A stretch of 64,000 bases of DNA from positions 992,001 to 1,056,000 of the forward strand of contig NZ_JBFEFL010000001.1 of assembly GCF_040717445.1 (NCBI RefSeq), in the 5' to 3' direction. Under the pieces are notes generated by a model. It was given only the letters and a program-made list of their open reading frames with translations, was not told where the DNA came from and searched no databases. This stretch comes from Qipengyuania sp. JC766. Its GTDB lineage: Bacteria > Pseudomonadota > Alphaproteobacteria > Sphingomonadales > Sphingomonadaceae. Numbering within the stretch: the stretch's first letter is position 1; every line of letters starts with the position of its first letter. The position numbers were made by a program, and so were the translations under genes. Shown in pieces: positions 8,517 through 17,676 of the stretch.

Positions 8517-10334
8517 TCAAGCCCCGGCGCGGTCGACCCTCGTCGCTTCGGGCGAATCCGGCTTGGGCTGCTCGACCGTCCGGATGGAAAGCTCGCGCAG
8601 CTGCCGCGGCGACACGACCGAGGGCGCGCCCATCATGAGGTCCTGCGCCCGCTGGTTCATCGGGAATGCGATAACCTCGCGAATGTTCGGCTCGTCCGCC
8701 AGCAGCATCACGATGCGGTCGATACCCGGGGCGGAACCGCCATGCGGAGGTGCGCCGAGCTTGAACGCCTCGATCATGCCGGAGAAGTTCGCGTCGACAT
8801 CCTCCTTGGAATAGCCGGCAACCTCGAATGCCCTGTACATGATGTCCGGGCGGTGGTTCCGGATGGCACCGGAGGACAATTCGTATCCGTTGCACACGAT
8901 GTCGTACTGCCAGGCTAGGACATCGAGCGGATCCTGCGTCTCCAGCGCTTCCATCTCGCCCTGCGGCATCGAGAAGGGGTTGTGGCTGAAATCGACGCGC
9001 TTCAGTTCCTCGTCGTATTCGAACATCGGGAAATCGACGATCCAGCAGAACTTGAAGCAGCCCTGCTCGATCAGGCCCAGCTCCTCGCCGACACGGGTGC
9101 GCGCGGCACCGGCCAGCTTGGCCGCGTCCTTTTCCTTGCCCGCCGCGAAGAACAGACCGTCGTTTTCGCCGAGGTCGAGTTCGGCATACAAAGCTTCCAT
9201 GCCTTCGGTGCCGTGGTTCTTGGCGATCGGACCGCCGAACTCGCCGCCCTTGCGGGTCACGTAGCCGAGACCTGCAAATCCTTCGCGGCGCGCCCAGTCG
9301 TTCATGTCATCGAAGAACTTGCGGCTCTTCTCGTGCGTGGCGGGCGCCGGAATGACGCGCACCCGTCCGCCGCCGCCGACGATCTTCTCAAACAGGCCAA
9401 AGCCCGATTTCTCGAAATGTCCGGTGACGTCGCTGATTTCCAGCGGGTTGCGCAGGTCCGGCTTGTCGGACCCGTATTTCAGCATCGCTTCGGCATAGGG
9501 GATGCGCGGAAATTCGCCCGCGGGCGTCACGCTCTTGCCATTGGCGAACTCCTCGAACACGCCCGCCAGCACCGGCTCGATCGCTTGGAACACGTCTTCC
9601 TGCGTCACAAAGCTCATCTCGAAGTCGAGCTGGTAGAATTCGGGGCTGCGGTCGGCGCGAAGGTCCTCGTCGCGGAAGCAGGGGGCGATCTGGAAGTAGC
9701 GGTCAAACCCGGCCACCATCAGCAGCTGCTTGAACATCTGCGGGGCCTGCGGAAGCGCGTAGAAGCGGCCCGGGTGGAGGCGGCTCGGCACGAGATAGTC
9801 GCGCGCGCCTTCCGGACTGGACGCCCCCAGAATCGGAGTCTGGAATTCGCTGAAGCCCTGGTTGGTCATCCGGCGGCGCAGGCTCTGGATCACCTTGTTG
9901 CGCAGCATGATGTTGGCATGCACCCGCTCCCGCCGAAGGTCCACGAAGCGGTACTTGAGGCGGATATCCTCCGGATACTCCTGCTCTCCCGCCACCGGCA
10001 GCGGAAGCTCTTCGGCCTTGCTCTGGATGGTGACATCGCGCGCGAATACCTCGATCCCACCCGTCGGGAGGTTGGGGTTCACTGCCTCGGCGGCACGCGC
10101 CTTCACTTCGCCATCGATGGTTACGACCGATTCCAGCTTGAGCGAATCCAGCAGGGACAGCGCCGGCGAGTCTTCATCCGCCACGATCTGCGTCATGCCG
10201 TAGTGATCGCGCAGATCGACGAACAGCACGCCGCCGTGGTCACGCTTGCGATGGACCCAGCCGGACAGGCGCACGGTCTCGCCGACATCCTTCTGTGTCA
10301 GTGCGGCACAATTGTGGGTACGATAGGCGTGCAT
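8517..10334 (-). CDS. aspS: Aspartate--tRNA ligase
   Basis: 605 residues, the bacterial-type length with an inserted GAD domain. The N-terminal OB fold begins [18 protein letters not shown] and includes [15 protein letters not shown]. Class II motif 2 is [19 protein letters not shown], and motif 3 is [16 protein letters not shown] near the C-terminus. It charges tRNA-Asp in the cytoplasm. Many alphaproteobacteria use a non-discriminating form together with GatCAB for Asn-tRNA; the sequence alone does not settle this here. It is divergent from rnd. Confidence 0.97.
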   Translation of the reverse strand: MHAYRTHNCAALTQKDVGETVRLSGWVHRKRDHGGVLFVDLRDHYGMTQIVADEDSPALSLLDSLKLESVVTIDGEVKARAAEAVNPNLPTGGIEVFARDVTIQSKAEELPLPVAGEQEYPEDIRLKYRFVDLRRERVHANIMLRNKVIQSLRRRMTNQGFSEFQTPILGASSPEGARDYLVPSRLHPGRFYALPQAPQMFKQLLMVAGFDRYFQIAPCFRDEDLRADRSPEFYQLDFEMSFVTQEDVFQAIEPVLAGVFEEFANGKSVTPAGEFPRIPYAEAMLKYGSDKPDLRNPLEISDVTGHFEKSGFGLFEKIVGGGGRVRVIPAPATHEKSRKFFDDMNDWARREGFAGLGYVTRKGGEFGGPIAKNHGTEGMEALYAELDLGENDGLFFAAGKEKDAAKLAGAARTRVGEELGLIEQGCFKFCWIVDFPMFEYDEELKRVDFSHNPFSMPQGEMEALETQDPLDVLAWQYDIVCNGYELSSGAIRNHRPDIMYRAFEVAGYSKEDVDANFSGMIEAFKLGAPPHGGSAPGIDRIVMLLADEPNIREVIAFPMNQRAQDLMMGAPSVVSPRQLRELSIRTVEQPKPDSPEATRVDRAGA

Positions 10335-10489
10335 GGTTTCGCTCTTTCCATGGCGGAATGTATGGGGCTAAGGGCGCGGCGTGCGCGGCCCCTCCGGTTC
10401 AGGCGCGCTAACAGGCGATGCACGTGGTTTTGTCAAGCGAACGACGGGCACGCGAGGGCGGTACTCCGCCCATGATCGAAGAAAGTGCC

Positions 10490-11698
10490 ATGAAGATACA
10501 TCCTCTGATAACCGATACCGATACGCTGGCCGATCTGTGCGAGCGGCTCGCGAAGCACGAATTCGTCTGCGTCGACACCGAGTTCATGCGTGAAAACACC
10601 TACTGGCCGCTTCTCTGCCTGATCCAGATCGGCAACGAGCACGAAGCTGCGGCGATCGATCCGCTGGCCGACGGCATCGACCTCGCCCCCTTGTGGGAAC
10701 TGCTGACCGACAACGAGGACATCCTCAAGGTCTTCCACGCAGGCGGGCAGGACGTGGAAATCGTCTACAATTTCACCGGCAAGACGCCCTTCCCCATATT
10801 CGACACGCAGATCGCGATGATGGCAATCAGCCAGTCCGAACAGATCGGCTATGCCAACCTCGTCGAGACCTGGCTGGGCAAGACGATCGACAAGGGCGCC
10901 CGCTTCACCGACTGGAGCAGGCGGCCGCTGACCGACCGTCAGATCGAATACGCAATCGGCGACGTGACCTACCTTGCCAGGATCTTCCCCCAGATACTGG
11001 ATCGCCTGATCAAGACCGGGCGCGGCGCCTGGCTGGATGCGGAGATGGACAGCCTAGCCGACCCCGAAAACTACCGGTCGGACCCGGGCAGTGCATGGAA
11101 GCGTATCCGGCAGGCTGGACGCAATCCGCAGGTCTTGGGCAGGTTGAAGGCTCTTGCCGCATGGCGCGAGGGCGAGGCACAGCACAAGGACCTGCCGCGC
11201 GGTCGCATCATGCGCGACGAGACACTGGCCGACATTGCCAGCCATCCGCCGAAGAAGCAGGCCGATCTGGCCAAGGTCCGCGGCCTGTCGCAGGCGTGGA
11301 AGGAAAACGACATCGGCAAGCGCCTGATGAAAGTGCTGGCGGACGCCGAACCGCTGCCCAAGGAAGAGATGCCGCCCAAGATCAAGCGCGGCGCGCCGCT
11401 GGGCAAGGAAGGTGCGCTGGTCGCGGATTTGCTCAAGCTGTTGCTGAAGATCAGAAGCCGCGAAATCGACATTGCCAGCCGCCTGCTTACCCGGTCCAGC
11501 GAGATGGAAGCACTGGCCGCCGGCGTGCGCGACCTGCCCGTGCTGGAAGGCTGGCGCTACGAGGTGTTTGGTAAGGACGCGCTGCAACTGGTCGAAGGCA
11601 GGACCGCCTTCGCGGTCAAGGGCGGCAAGCTGCACATGACCCATATCGACGACATGGCAGGCGACCTTGCCGAAGCGCAGGCCGCGACGAAGGAGTGA
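10490..11698 (+). CDS. rnd: Ribonuclease D
   Basis: 402 residues from ATG 10490 (MKIHPLITDTDTL). The DEDDy exonuclease motifs are visible: D29 and E31 in VCVDTEFMRENTYWP, then FHAGGQDVEIVYN, and the Y-x3-D motif in YAIGDVTYL. A helical HRDC domain follows (AWREGEAQHKDLPRGRIM). It trims tRNA and other RNA 3' ends. An in-frame ATG at 10472 and one at 10436 would add residues that are less conserved in character. The stop overlaps the oxyR start by 4 bases. Confidence 0.95.
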   Translation: MKIHPLITDTDTLADLCERLAKHEFVCVDTEFMRENTYWPLLCLIQIGNEHEAAAIDPLADGIDLAPLWELLTDNEDILKVFHAGGQDVEIVYNFTGKTPFPIFDTQIAMMAISQSEQIGYANLVETWLGKTIDKGARFTDWSRRPLTDRQIEYAIGDVTYLARIFPQILDRLIKTGRGAWLDAEMDSLADPENYRSDPGSAWKRIRQAGRNPQVLGRLKALAAWREGEAQHKDLPRGRIMRDETLADIASHPPKKQADLAKVRGLSQAWKENDIGKRLMKVLADAEPLPKEEMPPKIKRGAPLGKEGALVADLLKLLLKIRSREIDIASRLLTRSSEMEALAAGVRDLPVLEGWRYEVFGKDALQLVEGRTAFAVKGGKLHMTHIDDMAGDLAEAQAATKE

Positions 11699-12591
11699 GC
11701 ACCTACCTCCCCACCATCAAGCAGCTGCAATACCTGGTCGCGCTGCACGAGCACGGGCATTTCGGGCGGGCGGCAGAGGCAAGCTTCGTCTCGCAAAGCA
11801 CGCTTTCCGCAGGCATCCGCGAGCTCGAGACGCTTCTGGGCGTCACACTGGTGGAGCGCAGCCGGCGGGTGGTGCGGTTCACGCCTCTCGGCGAGAAGGT
11901 CGTGGCCAAGGCGCACAGACTACTGCGTGAGGCGGAAGAGCTTTCGGACATCGTGCAGGCCAGCGGCACCCCGCTTTCGAGCGAGGTGCGCATGAGCGTC
12001 ATTCCGACCATCGCGCCTTTCCTGTTGCCCCGCGTCCTGCCCCGGCTGCGGGAAGAACGCCCCAACCTGAAGCTGTTCCTGCGCGAGGAGACGAGCGCCG
12101 ATGCGATCGAATCGCTTCACCACGGGCGGGTCGATTGCGTCCTACTCGCCCTGCCCTTCGCGACCGGCGAGGTGGAACAGGCGCATATCGCGGACGATCC
12201 GCTCTACGTCGCCTTTCCGCGGGACGACCCGCGCGATCCGCCGCCCAGCATCGGGCCCAAGATGATCGACGAGGGCCGGCTCCTGCTGCTGGAAGACGGG
12301 CATTGTCTCAAGGACCACGCGCTTGCCGCCTGCAACCGACCGGAATTGCGCGCTTCGACCGCGATGATCGGTACCAGCCTCCACACGCTCGTGCAGATGG
12401 TCGACAACGGCCTCGGCCTCACGATGCTGCCGAAAATGGCGCTGGATGCCGGAATCCTCTCCAATACCCAGATCGTCGCCCGGCCGCTGAAGGCGGACAG
12501 TCCTTCACGCGAGATCGCGCTGGTCTGGCGCAAGAACTCCCCGCGCGAATCCGATTTCGTCCTGCTGGCCGAGGAACTGCGCAAGGTCTGA
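11695..12591 (+). CDS. oxyR: LysR-type hydrogen peroxide sensor OxyR
   Basis: 298 residues from a GTG preceded by AAGGAG-like sequence. The N-terminal LysR helix-turn-helix covers TIKQLQYLVALHEHGHFGRAA to about residue 60, followed by a linker helix and a substrate-binding-like domain. C204 and C213 lie in EDGHCLKDHALAAC with the same 9-residue spacing as the redox pair C199/C208 of E. coli OxyR, so peroxide sensing by disulfide formation is likely. Its targets are not obvious in this window. Co-transcription with rnd is unusual compared with a katG or ahpC neighbour. Confidence 0.92.
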   Translation: MSTYLPTIKQLQYLVALHEHGHFGRAAEASFVSQSTLSAGIRELETLLGVTLVERSRRVVRFTPLGEKVVAKAHRLLREAEELSDIVQASGTPLSSEVRMSVIPTIAPFLLPRVLPRLREERPNLKLFLREETSADAIESLHHGRVDCVLLALPFATGEVEQAHIADDPLYVAFPRDDPRDPPPSIGPKMIDEGRLLLLEDGHCLKDHALAACNRPELRASTAMIGTSLHTLVQMVDNGLGLTMLPKMALDAGILSNTQIVARPLKADSPSREIALVWRKNSPRESDFVLLAEELRKV

Positions 12592-12668
12592 CAACGTCCG
12601 CCTTCACGATTTGTTTGCCAACCGCGCACTAGGTCCTTGTGAAACGCTGACAATCGGGGGCCACGACA

Positions 12669-13004
12669 ATGCGTTCATACAACCGCTTCATCACAGACGT
12701 CGAAATCGAGGTAACCGTGGACGGGCAACCCGACATGGCGACCCTTTACAACCTTTCCTGCGGCGGTTGCATGCTGGAAATCCGTAACCAGGCGGCCGTA
12801 CCTGGTACCGATATCGAAGTCGCCTTGCGCAATGTGGGCCGTATGCCCGGGCGCATCGTGTGGCAGGTTGACCGCAATATCGGCGTGCAGTTCGACAACC
12901 CGCTCCACCAGAAAGCCGTGGAACTGGTCGGCTTCTCGAGTCAGGGCGAGGACTTCGATCGCAACGATCCGCGCGACAAGTTCGGCCTGCCGCTCTTCGG
13001 CTGA
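12669..13004 (+). CDS. PilZ-domain protein, possible c-di-GMP receptor
   Basis: 111 residues, a single small beta-barrel. NLSCGGCMLEI at about 27-37 fits the PilZ D/N-x-S-x2-G motif. The N-terminal arginine motif (RxxxR) is only partly present (RSYNRF), so c-di-GMP binding is plausible but not certain. The segment GRIVWQVDRNIGVQFDNPL is the usual C-terminal strand pair. A GGDEF-EAL enzyme is encoded about 3 kb away. No operon partner: the next gene is convergent. Confidence 0.8.
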   Translation: MRSYNRFITDVEIEVTVDGQPDMATLYNLSCGGCMLEIRNQAAVPGTDIEVALRNVGRMPGRIVWQVDRNIGVQFDNPLHQKAVELVGFSSQGEDFDRNDPRDKFGLPLFG

Positions 13005-13008
13005 CAGG

Positions 13009-13617
13009 TCAGTCCATGTGCCGGAGGCCGACGCGCAGGTAGTCCCAGCCGGTCACGAGCGTCAGGATCGCAGCGCCCCAGAGGCTTGCAAGCCCGATCA
13101 GGTGCACCCAGTGACCCTCCATCGCCTGGCAGGAGCCGGCTAGCGACGAGCACGGCGGACCGTGAACGGCGCCCCCCAGGATCAGCGCGCCCAAAGCGAC
13201 GAGCTGCAGCGTCGTCTTCCACTTGGCGAGCATGGTGACGGGCACGGAAACCTGCAGCCCCGCCAGGAATTCGCGCAGGCCCGACACCGCGATCTCGCGG
13301 ATCAGGATGATCAACCCTGCCACCACGTGAAGGTCCCCGACATAGGGCCCACGCAGATATCCTTGCGCCGTCAGCACGAGGATCACCGCAGCGACCATGA
13401 TCTTGTCGGCGATGGGATCGAGGAAGATGCCGAGCTTCGATACGGTGCCCTGCGCGCGCGCCAGGTACCCGTCGAGATAGTCGGTAAAGGCAATCACGCA
13501 GTACAGCACGAAAGCGAACATGAAGCCGAGCCGCCAGTCGGGCCACCACATCAGCGCGGCGAGAAACGGCACGCCCGCGATCCGGGAAAGCGTCAGTATG
13601 TTGGGCAGCGTCAGCAT
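13009..13617 (-). CDS. pgsA: CDP-diacylglycerol--glycerol-3-phosphate 3-phosphatidyltransferase
   Basis: 202 residues with several membrane helices. The CDP-alcohol phosphatidyltransferase motif DG-x2-AR-x8-G-x3-D-x3-D is complete in the stretch from DGYLARAQG to LDPIADK (about 49-71). It makes phosphatidylglycerol phosphate, the first committed step to PG and cardiolipin, in the inner membrane. cdsA, pssA and psd elsewhere in the window supply the other phospholipid steps. Confidence 0.95.
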   Translation of the reverse strand: MLTLPNILTLSRIAGVPFLAALMWWPDWRLGFMFAFVLYCVIAFTDYLDGYLARAQGTVSKLGIFLDPIADKIMVAAVILVLTAQGYLRGPYVGDLHVVAGLIILIREIAVSGLREFLAGLQVSVPVTMLAKWKTTLQLVALGALILGGAVHGPPCSSLAGSCQAMEGHWVHLIGLASLWGAAILTLVTGWDYLRVGLRHMD

Positions 13618-13732
13618 CGGGATCGCTCCCTAGCGCAGGGGAACGGCCTGCAAAAGCTATGTCTTTGGCCTTGTCCGCCAACCTCAATCGGCTAAGCCTT
13701 CGCCGCATGATACAGGGCCGCGACCTTCATCC

Positions 13733-15133
13733 ATGACGACAACCACTAAACTGCTGCAACGCAAGCGCTTCCTGCCGCTGATGGTCACGCAGTTCTTCAA
13801 CGCCTTCAACGACAATCTGTACAAGACCGCGCTGGTCCTGTTCGTCGTCTATACTGTCTACAATTCCGAGCAGCACGAGGCGCTGTTCAGCGGACTTGCG
13901 ACCGGCATCTTCATCCTGCCTTTCGTGATCCTGTCCGCGCTGGCCGGGCAGCTGGCGGACACACATGACAAGGCCGCCATTATCCGCAAGGTCAAGCTGT
14001 GCGAGATCGGCTGGGCATCCATCGGCGCGGGCGGGCTTTTCATGGCGTGGCAGGGCATCGCGGTGCACACGGTTGCGATCCCGCTTCTGCTGTTCGTGGT
14101 TTTCCTGGCCGCCGCGCAATCGACTTTCCTGGGCCCGATCAAGTATGCGATCCTTCCCCAGCACCTGAAGAAGGAAGAAGTCCTGCCGGGCACCGGCCTC
14201 ATCGAGGCGGGAACCTATCTGGCGATCCTGACGGGCACGATCCTGGCAGGCTTCATCGCGATAGAAATCGCCATGATCCTGATCGTCGCAACGGCTGTCG
14301 TCGGCTACTTCGTCAGCCGGTGGGTCCCCGACGCGCCGCCGCAGTCCGATTACGAAGTCCATTTCCCGCTGCTCGAGCCCTACGCAGCACGCGTGCGGAA
14401 TCCGGTCCTGCGCTGGCTCGGCTACGCCCCGATGGCCGTCGCCGATCAGGCCGTGATGAGCTGGCGGCTGATCAAGGACACGATGCACAATCGCGAAATA
14501 TACTTCGCGATCCTCGCGATCAGCTTCTTCTGGACCGTCGGTGCCGTCCTGTTCATCCAGTTTCCGCCGCTGGCGAAGAACCAGCTCTATGCGAGTAAGG
14601 AAGTCGCCAGCCTGTTCCTCGTCATTTTCTCGGTCGGGATCGCCATCGGGTCGGTCGGGATCAACGCCCTGCTGAAGGGCGAGGTGTCGGCCCGCTATTC
14701 GCCGGCCTCGGTGGTCGTGATGGGGCTGTTCGTCGTCGGTTTCTATCTCGTGGCAAAGGCCTGGCCGGCCAGTCCGTCAGGCGAATTGCAGAGCGTAGGC
14801 AGCTTCATCCTCGAACCACTGGCGATACCGTTGCTACTCATGCTGCTCGGAATTTCGACCGCCGGCGGGTTCTTCGTCGTCCCGCTCTACGCGTTCCTGA
14901 CCACGCGATGCGCGCACGACGCCGCATCACGCACGATCGCTGCCAACAACATCGTCAATTCGCTCGCGATGGTCGTGGGATCGGTCATCGCGATCGGCCT
15001 GACGCTTGTCGGGATGCCCGTTGCGGAACAACTCCTGCTTGCAGCGGCGATGTGCCTCTTTTCCGCCTGGCTCGGCAAGCGGCTCTATGTCGTGGAGCAG
15101 GAAGCCGCAGCGCTGCTCGGCAAGTCCTGCTAG
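13733..15133 (+). CDS. MFS transporter, LplT-like (lysophospholipid transporter)
   Basis: 466 residues with about 12 hydrophobic segments. The N-terminus LPLMVTQFFNAFNDNLYKTA is characteristic of the LplT family and of the transporter half of Aas-type fusion proteins. LplT flips lysophospholipids across the inner membrane for re-acylation. Here the acyltransferase/acyl-ACP synthetase half is absent: the frame stops at 15133 and a small gene follows on the other strand. The substrate is therefore inferred from the signature only. Confidence 0.82.
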   Translation: MTTTTKLLQRKRFLPLMVTQFFNAFNDNLYKTALVLFVVYTVYNSEQHEALFSGLATGIFILPFVILSALAGQLADTHDKAAIIRKVKLCEIGWASIGAGGLFMAWQGIAVHTVAIPLLLFVVFLAAAQSTFLGPIKYAILPQHLKKEEVLPGTGLIEAGTYLAILTGTILAGFIAIEIAMILIVATAVVGYFVSRWVPDAPPQSDYEVHFPLLEPYAARVRNPVLRWLGYAPMAVADQAVMSWRLIKDTMHNREIYFAILAISFFWTVGAVLFIQFPPLAKNQLYASKEVASLFLVIFSVGIAIGSVGINALLKGEVSARYSPASVVVMGLFVVGFYLVAKAWPASPSGELQSVGSFILEPLAIPLLLMLLGISTAGGFFVVPLYAFLTTRCAHDAASRTIAANNIVNSLAMVVGSVIAIGLTLVGMPVAEQLLLAAAMCLFSAWLGKRLYVVEQEAAALLGKSC

Positions 15134-15321
15134 AGAATGAAGATCGACGCGGCCACGAAAGTCGCGGTGAAGGTGGTCCCGAATTCCCGAACGTCCTCGC
15201 GCGAAAGGCGCCACGCCGCGCGTGGCGAGATCGGCTCCTCCTGGCGTCGCACATGGGGCGGGAGCGAAGCCCGGAAGGGGTGCCGGGCGCTTTCGTCGGT
15301 CAGAACAAGTGATCGTCTCAT
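15130..15321 (-). CDS. Small predicted membrane protein, 63 residues
   Basis: The frame starts at ATG 15321 (MRRSLVLTDESARHPFRAS); a GTG at 15327 is also in frame. The first 45 residues are polar with SLPPHVRRQEEPISPRAAW, and the last 17 or so are hydrophobic (FGTTFTATFVAASIFIL), which suggests a C-terminal tail anchor. The ordered polar-then-hydrophobic layout, and a stop overlapping the MFS gene by only 4 bases (convergent), argue for a real gene rather than chance. A TTAG-N7-TTAA motif lies 10-25 bases upstream. The function is unknown. Confidence 0.55.
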   Translation of the reverse strand: MRRSLVLTDESARHPFRASLPPHVRRQEEPISPRAAWRLSREDVREFGTTFTATFVAASIFIL

Positions 15322-15330
15322 GATCACCGC

Positions 15331-15345
15331 TTAACCGTTTGCTAA
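15331..15345. promoter_or_regulatory. Near-consensus CtrA-type site
   Basis: TTAA-N7-CTAA on the plus strand (TTAG-N7-TTAA on the minus) differs at one position from the alphaproteobacterial CtrA consensus TTAA-N7-TTAA. It sits just upstream of the 63-residue gene start. Motif match only. Confidence 0.3.
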
Positions 15346-15432
15346 CCATGCGGCTCCCGCGGATTGGGAAGCGTCATGCAATGGGACACTGCCGTACCCG
15401 AAGCGAACCGGAACGGAACCCTGCCGCCGGGC

Positions 15433-15843
15433 TCAGAGCCCGCCCATCTTGCAAATGATCTGCCATTCGCCGGGCGTGATTTCAGCCACGGACAGGCGGG
15501 ACTGTTTGACCAGTTCGCATTCGGCGAGTTCGGGATTGGCCTTGATCGCCTTGAGCGTGACCGGCTCGGGCAGCTTTTCGACCGGCTTGACCTTGACCGC
15601 CGCCCACTTGCCCGTATCGTCGGTCGGATCGCCGATACCTGCCTCGCTGATTTCGACGATCCCGACGATCTCCAGCCCGATGTTCGAGTGGTAGAAGAAG
15701 GATCTGTCGCCCACGCTCATCGCCTGCAGGTTGTTCCGGGCGCGATAGTTGCGGACCCCGTCCCACGTCCCTTCCCCCTGCTCCTCGAGATCATCCCAGC
15801 TGTATACGTCGGGTTCGGATTTCATCAGCCAGTAACGTGCCAC
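15433..15843 (-). CDS. EVE-domain protein
   Basis: 136 residues from a GTG at 15843 with GGAGAG about 8 bases upstream. YWLMKSEPDVYSWDDL at the start and WDGVRNYRARNNLQAM are the hallmarks of the EVE (DUF55) domain, followed by FFYHSN and the GEWQII end. EVE domains share the PUA-like fold and are thought to read modified bases in DNA or RNA. The protein is a single-domain form of usual length. The open frame extends more than 1 kb upstream on this strand, but that part is an antisense shadow of the GGDEF-EAL gene. Confidence 0.92.
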   Translation of the reverse strand: MARYWLMKSEPDVYSWDDLEEQGEGTWDGVRNYRARNNLQAMSVGDRSFFYHSNIGLEIVGIVEISEAGIGDPTDDTGKWAAVKVKPVEKLPEPVTLKAIKANPELAECELVKQSRLSVAEITPGEWQIICKMGGL

Positions 15844-15925
15844 GCGGTGTCTCTCCTTTTCGGGACGGATGGAAAATCGGCGACCGGCGCCGATCTGGCG
15901 GTCTGCCGGTCCGCGACCGAACCGG

Positions 15926-15940
15926 TTAACCGCATTTTTA
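15926..15940. promoter_or_regulatory. Weak CtrA-like half-palindrome upstream of GGDEF-EAL gene
   Basis: TTAA-N7-TTTA, one mismatch to the CtrA consensus, about 40 bases before the ATG of the GGDEF-EAL gene. Chance occurrence is quite possible. Confidence 0.2.
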
Positions 15941-15978
15941 GGCGATCGGCCCATAAGCCAAATCGTGGTCGTGCAACA

Positions 15979-17637
15979 ATGGCGCATGAACTGCGGGGAC
16001 CGAACGGGATGGGCTACGGGGGCCGTAAAGACTGGAATGCGCGCGATGCGGCCGGAAGGGACATTGTGGCCCTGGGCATCGGCATCGCGTCCGTACTCAT
16101 GTTTGTGGGAACGGGAAGCGCGGTCATTCCTGAAATCGCGAACAGCTGGGTCACCGGCACCAACGGTCCCAATTTCGTCCTGATCAACGCCCTGCTGCTG
16201 AATATCGCCCTGCTGATTTTCGGCATGCGGCGCTACCGCGACCTCCTGCGTGAGGTCGAAACACGGCGGCAGGCGGAAAGCAGGGCGAAGGAACTGGCGG
16301 AAACGGACCCGCTTACGGGTTGCCTCAACCGCCGAACCCTTATCCCGGCAATCGACGGCAAACTTGCCGAAGGCAACCCCTTGGCGATCCTCGTCTGCGA
16401 CCTCGACAAGTTCAAGCAGATCAACGACCTTTACGGTCACAAGGCGGGCGACTTCATCCTTGGACGCGCGGCCGAGCGCATTCGCTGCTGTCTCCCCGAG
16501 GGCGCCCTTCTCGCCCGAATCGGCGGCGACGAATTCGTCGTCGTTCTCCCCTGCGACCCGAACGCGGCGCAAGCCACCGACAGGATCGTCGACCGGATCA
16601 TCGAGGCGACCCGCCGGGAATACGACTTCGAAGGCCAGATCCTGCGCGTGACGACATCTATCGGGATCGCGGAATGCCGCGAAATGCCAACGGATACCGA
16701 TGCATCGACCCTGATGCACCGCGCCGATATCGCGATGTATCATGCCAAGCAGTCGGGCAAGAACCGCAGCTGCACGTTCGAACATTCGATGGAGCAGGAA
16801 CTGCTCGCCCGTGGAAAGCTGGAAAACGGTATTCGCGCGGGGATAGAGTGCGGGGAATTCGTGCCCTATTACGAGCAGCAGATCGACCTGGAGACAGGCA
16901 GGCTCGTCGGCTTCGAAATGCTCGCCCGCTGGAAATCGCCGGACATGGGGCTCGTAAATCCGACGGTTTTCATACCGATCGCGGAAGAGATCAACGTGAT
17001 CTCCGAAATATCGGAACAGCTGATCGCGCAGGCCCTGCAGGACGCGATGGAATGGGATCCCTCGCTGTCGCTTTCGGTCAACATTTCCCCGATGCAGCTG
17101 CGGGATCCCTGGTTCTCCCACCGACTTCTCAAGCTGCTGTTACAAAATCGCTTCCCCGCCCAGCGCCTGGAAATCGAGATCACCGAAAGCTGCCTGGTGG
17201 AGAACCTTACGCAGGTGCGCGGCCTGATCGACAGCCTCAAGAACCAGGGCGTGCGCGTCAGCCTTGACGATTTCGGGGCTGGCTATTCCAGCCTGAACCA
17301 GCTGCGCACGCTGCCCTTCGACAGCCTGAAGATCGACCGGAACTTCGTTTGCGACCTGCGCGACCAGGACGGCGACGGGCGACTGATCGACGCGATCGTT
17401 TCCATCGGCCGGGGTCTCGATATCCCGATCGTCGCGGAAGGTATCGAATGCACCGAAGTGCTCGAACTCCTGCGCCAGAAGGGGCAGATGAAGGGCCAGG
17501 GATACCTGTACGGGCGCCCGACCGATGCCGACACTGTCCGTCGCCAGCTGCGCGAACAGGGTCTGCTCCAAACCGGCATCGACGTATCGGATGAGGAAAT
17601 GCCGGCGGCACAACCCCGCCAGCAGGCCGCGTCCTAG
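15979..17637 (+). CDS. Membrane-bound GGDEF-EAL bifunctional c-di-GMP enzyme
   Basis: 552 residues from ATG 15979; ATG 16009 is an alternative and neither has a clear ribosome site. Two membrane helices (about 29-51 and 68-86) are followed by a short coiled stretch, then a GGDEF domain with intact GGDEF motif (ARIGGDEFVVVLP), which lacks the RxxD inhibitory site. The EAL domain has a degenerate signature (GFEMLARW, EML instead of EAL) but keeps EIEITES, DDFGAGYSS, KIDRNF and VAEGIE, which supply metal ligands and the catalytic lysine region. Both synthesis and hydrolysis of c-di-GMP are therefore possible. No sensory domain is present beyond the helices. Confidence 0.93.
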   Translation: MAHELRGPNGMGYGGRKDWNARDAAGRDIVALGIGIASVLMFVGTGSAVIPEIANSWVTGTNGPNFVLINALLLNIALLIFGMRRYRDLLREVETRRQAESRAKELAETDPLTGCLNRRTLIPAIDGKLAEGNPLAILVCDLDKFKQINDLYGHKAGDFILGRAAERIRCCLPEGALLARIGGDEFVVVLPCDPNAAQATDRIVDRIIEATRREYDFEGQILRVTTSIGIAECREMPTDTDASTLMHRADIAMYHAKQSGKNRSCTFEHSMEQELLARGKLENGIRAGIECGEFVPYYEQQIDLETGRLVGFEMLARWKSPDMGLVNPTVFIPIAEEINVISEISEQLIAQALQDAMEWDPSLSLSVNISPMQLRDPWFSHRLLKLLLQNRFPAQRLEIEITESCLVENLTQVRGLIDSLKNQGVRVSLDDFGAGYSSLNQLRTLPFDSLKIDRNFVCDLRDQDGDGRLIDAIVSIGRGLDIPIVAEGIECTEVLELLRQKGQMKGQGYLYGRPTDADTVRRQLREQGLLQTGIDVSDEEMPAAQPRQQAAS

Positions 17638-17676
17638 ACTGGACGCGCCCCTTCCGGCCCCATACATGCGGGCGCG

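Noticed and set aside
8982-10475. 497-codon frame antisense to aspS
   Set aside because: AspS is complete on the other strand and this frame has no family features.
15844-17121. Long N-terminal extension of the EVE-domain frame
   Set aside because: It runs antisense through the GGDEF domain; the GTG at 15843 with GGAGAG gives a standard EVE protein.
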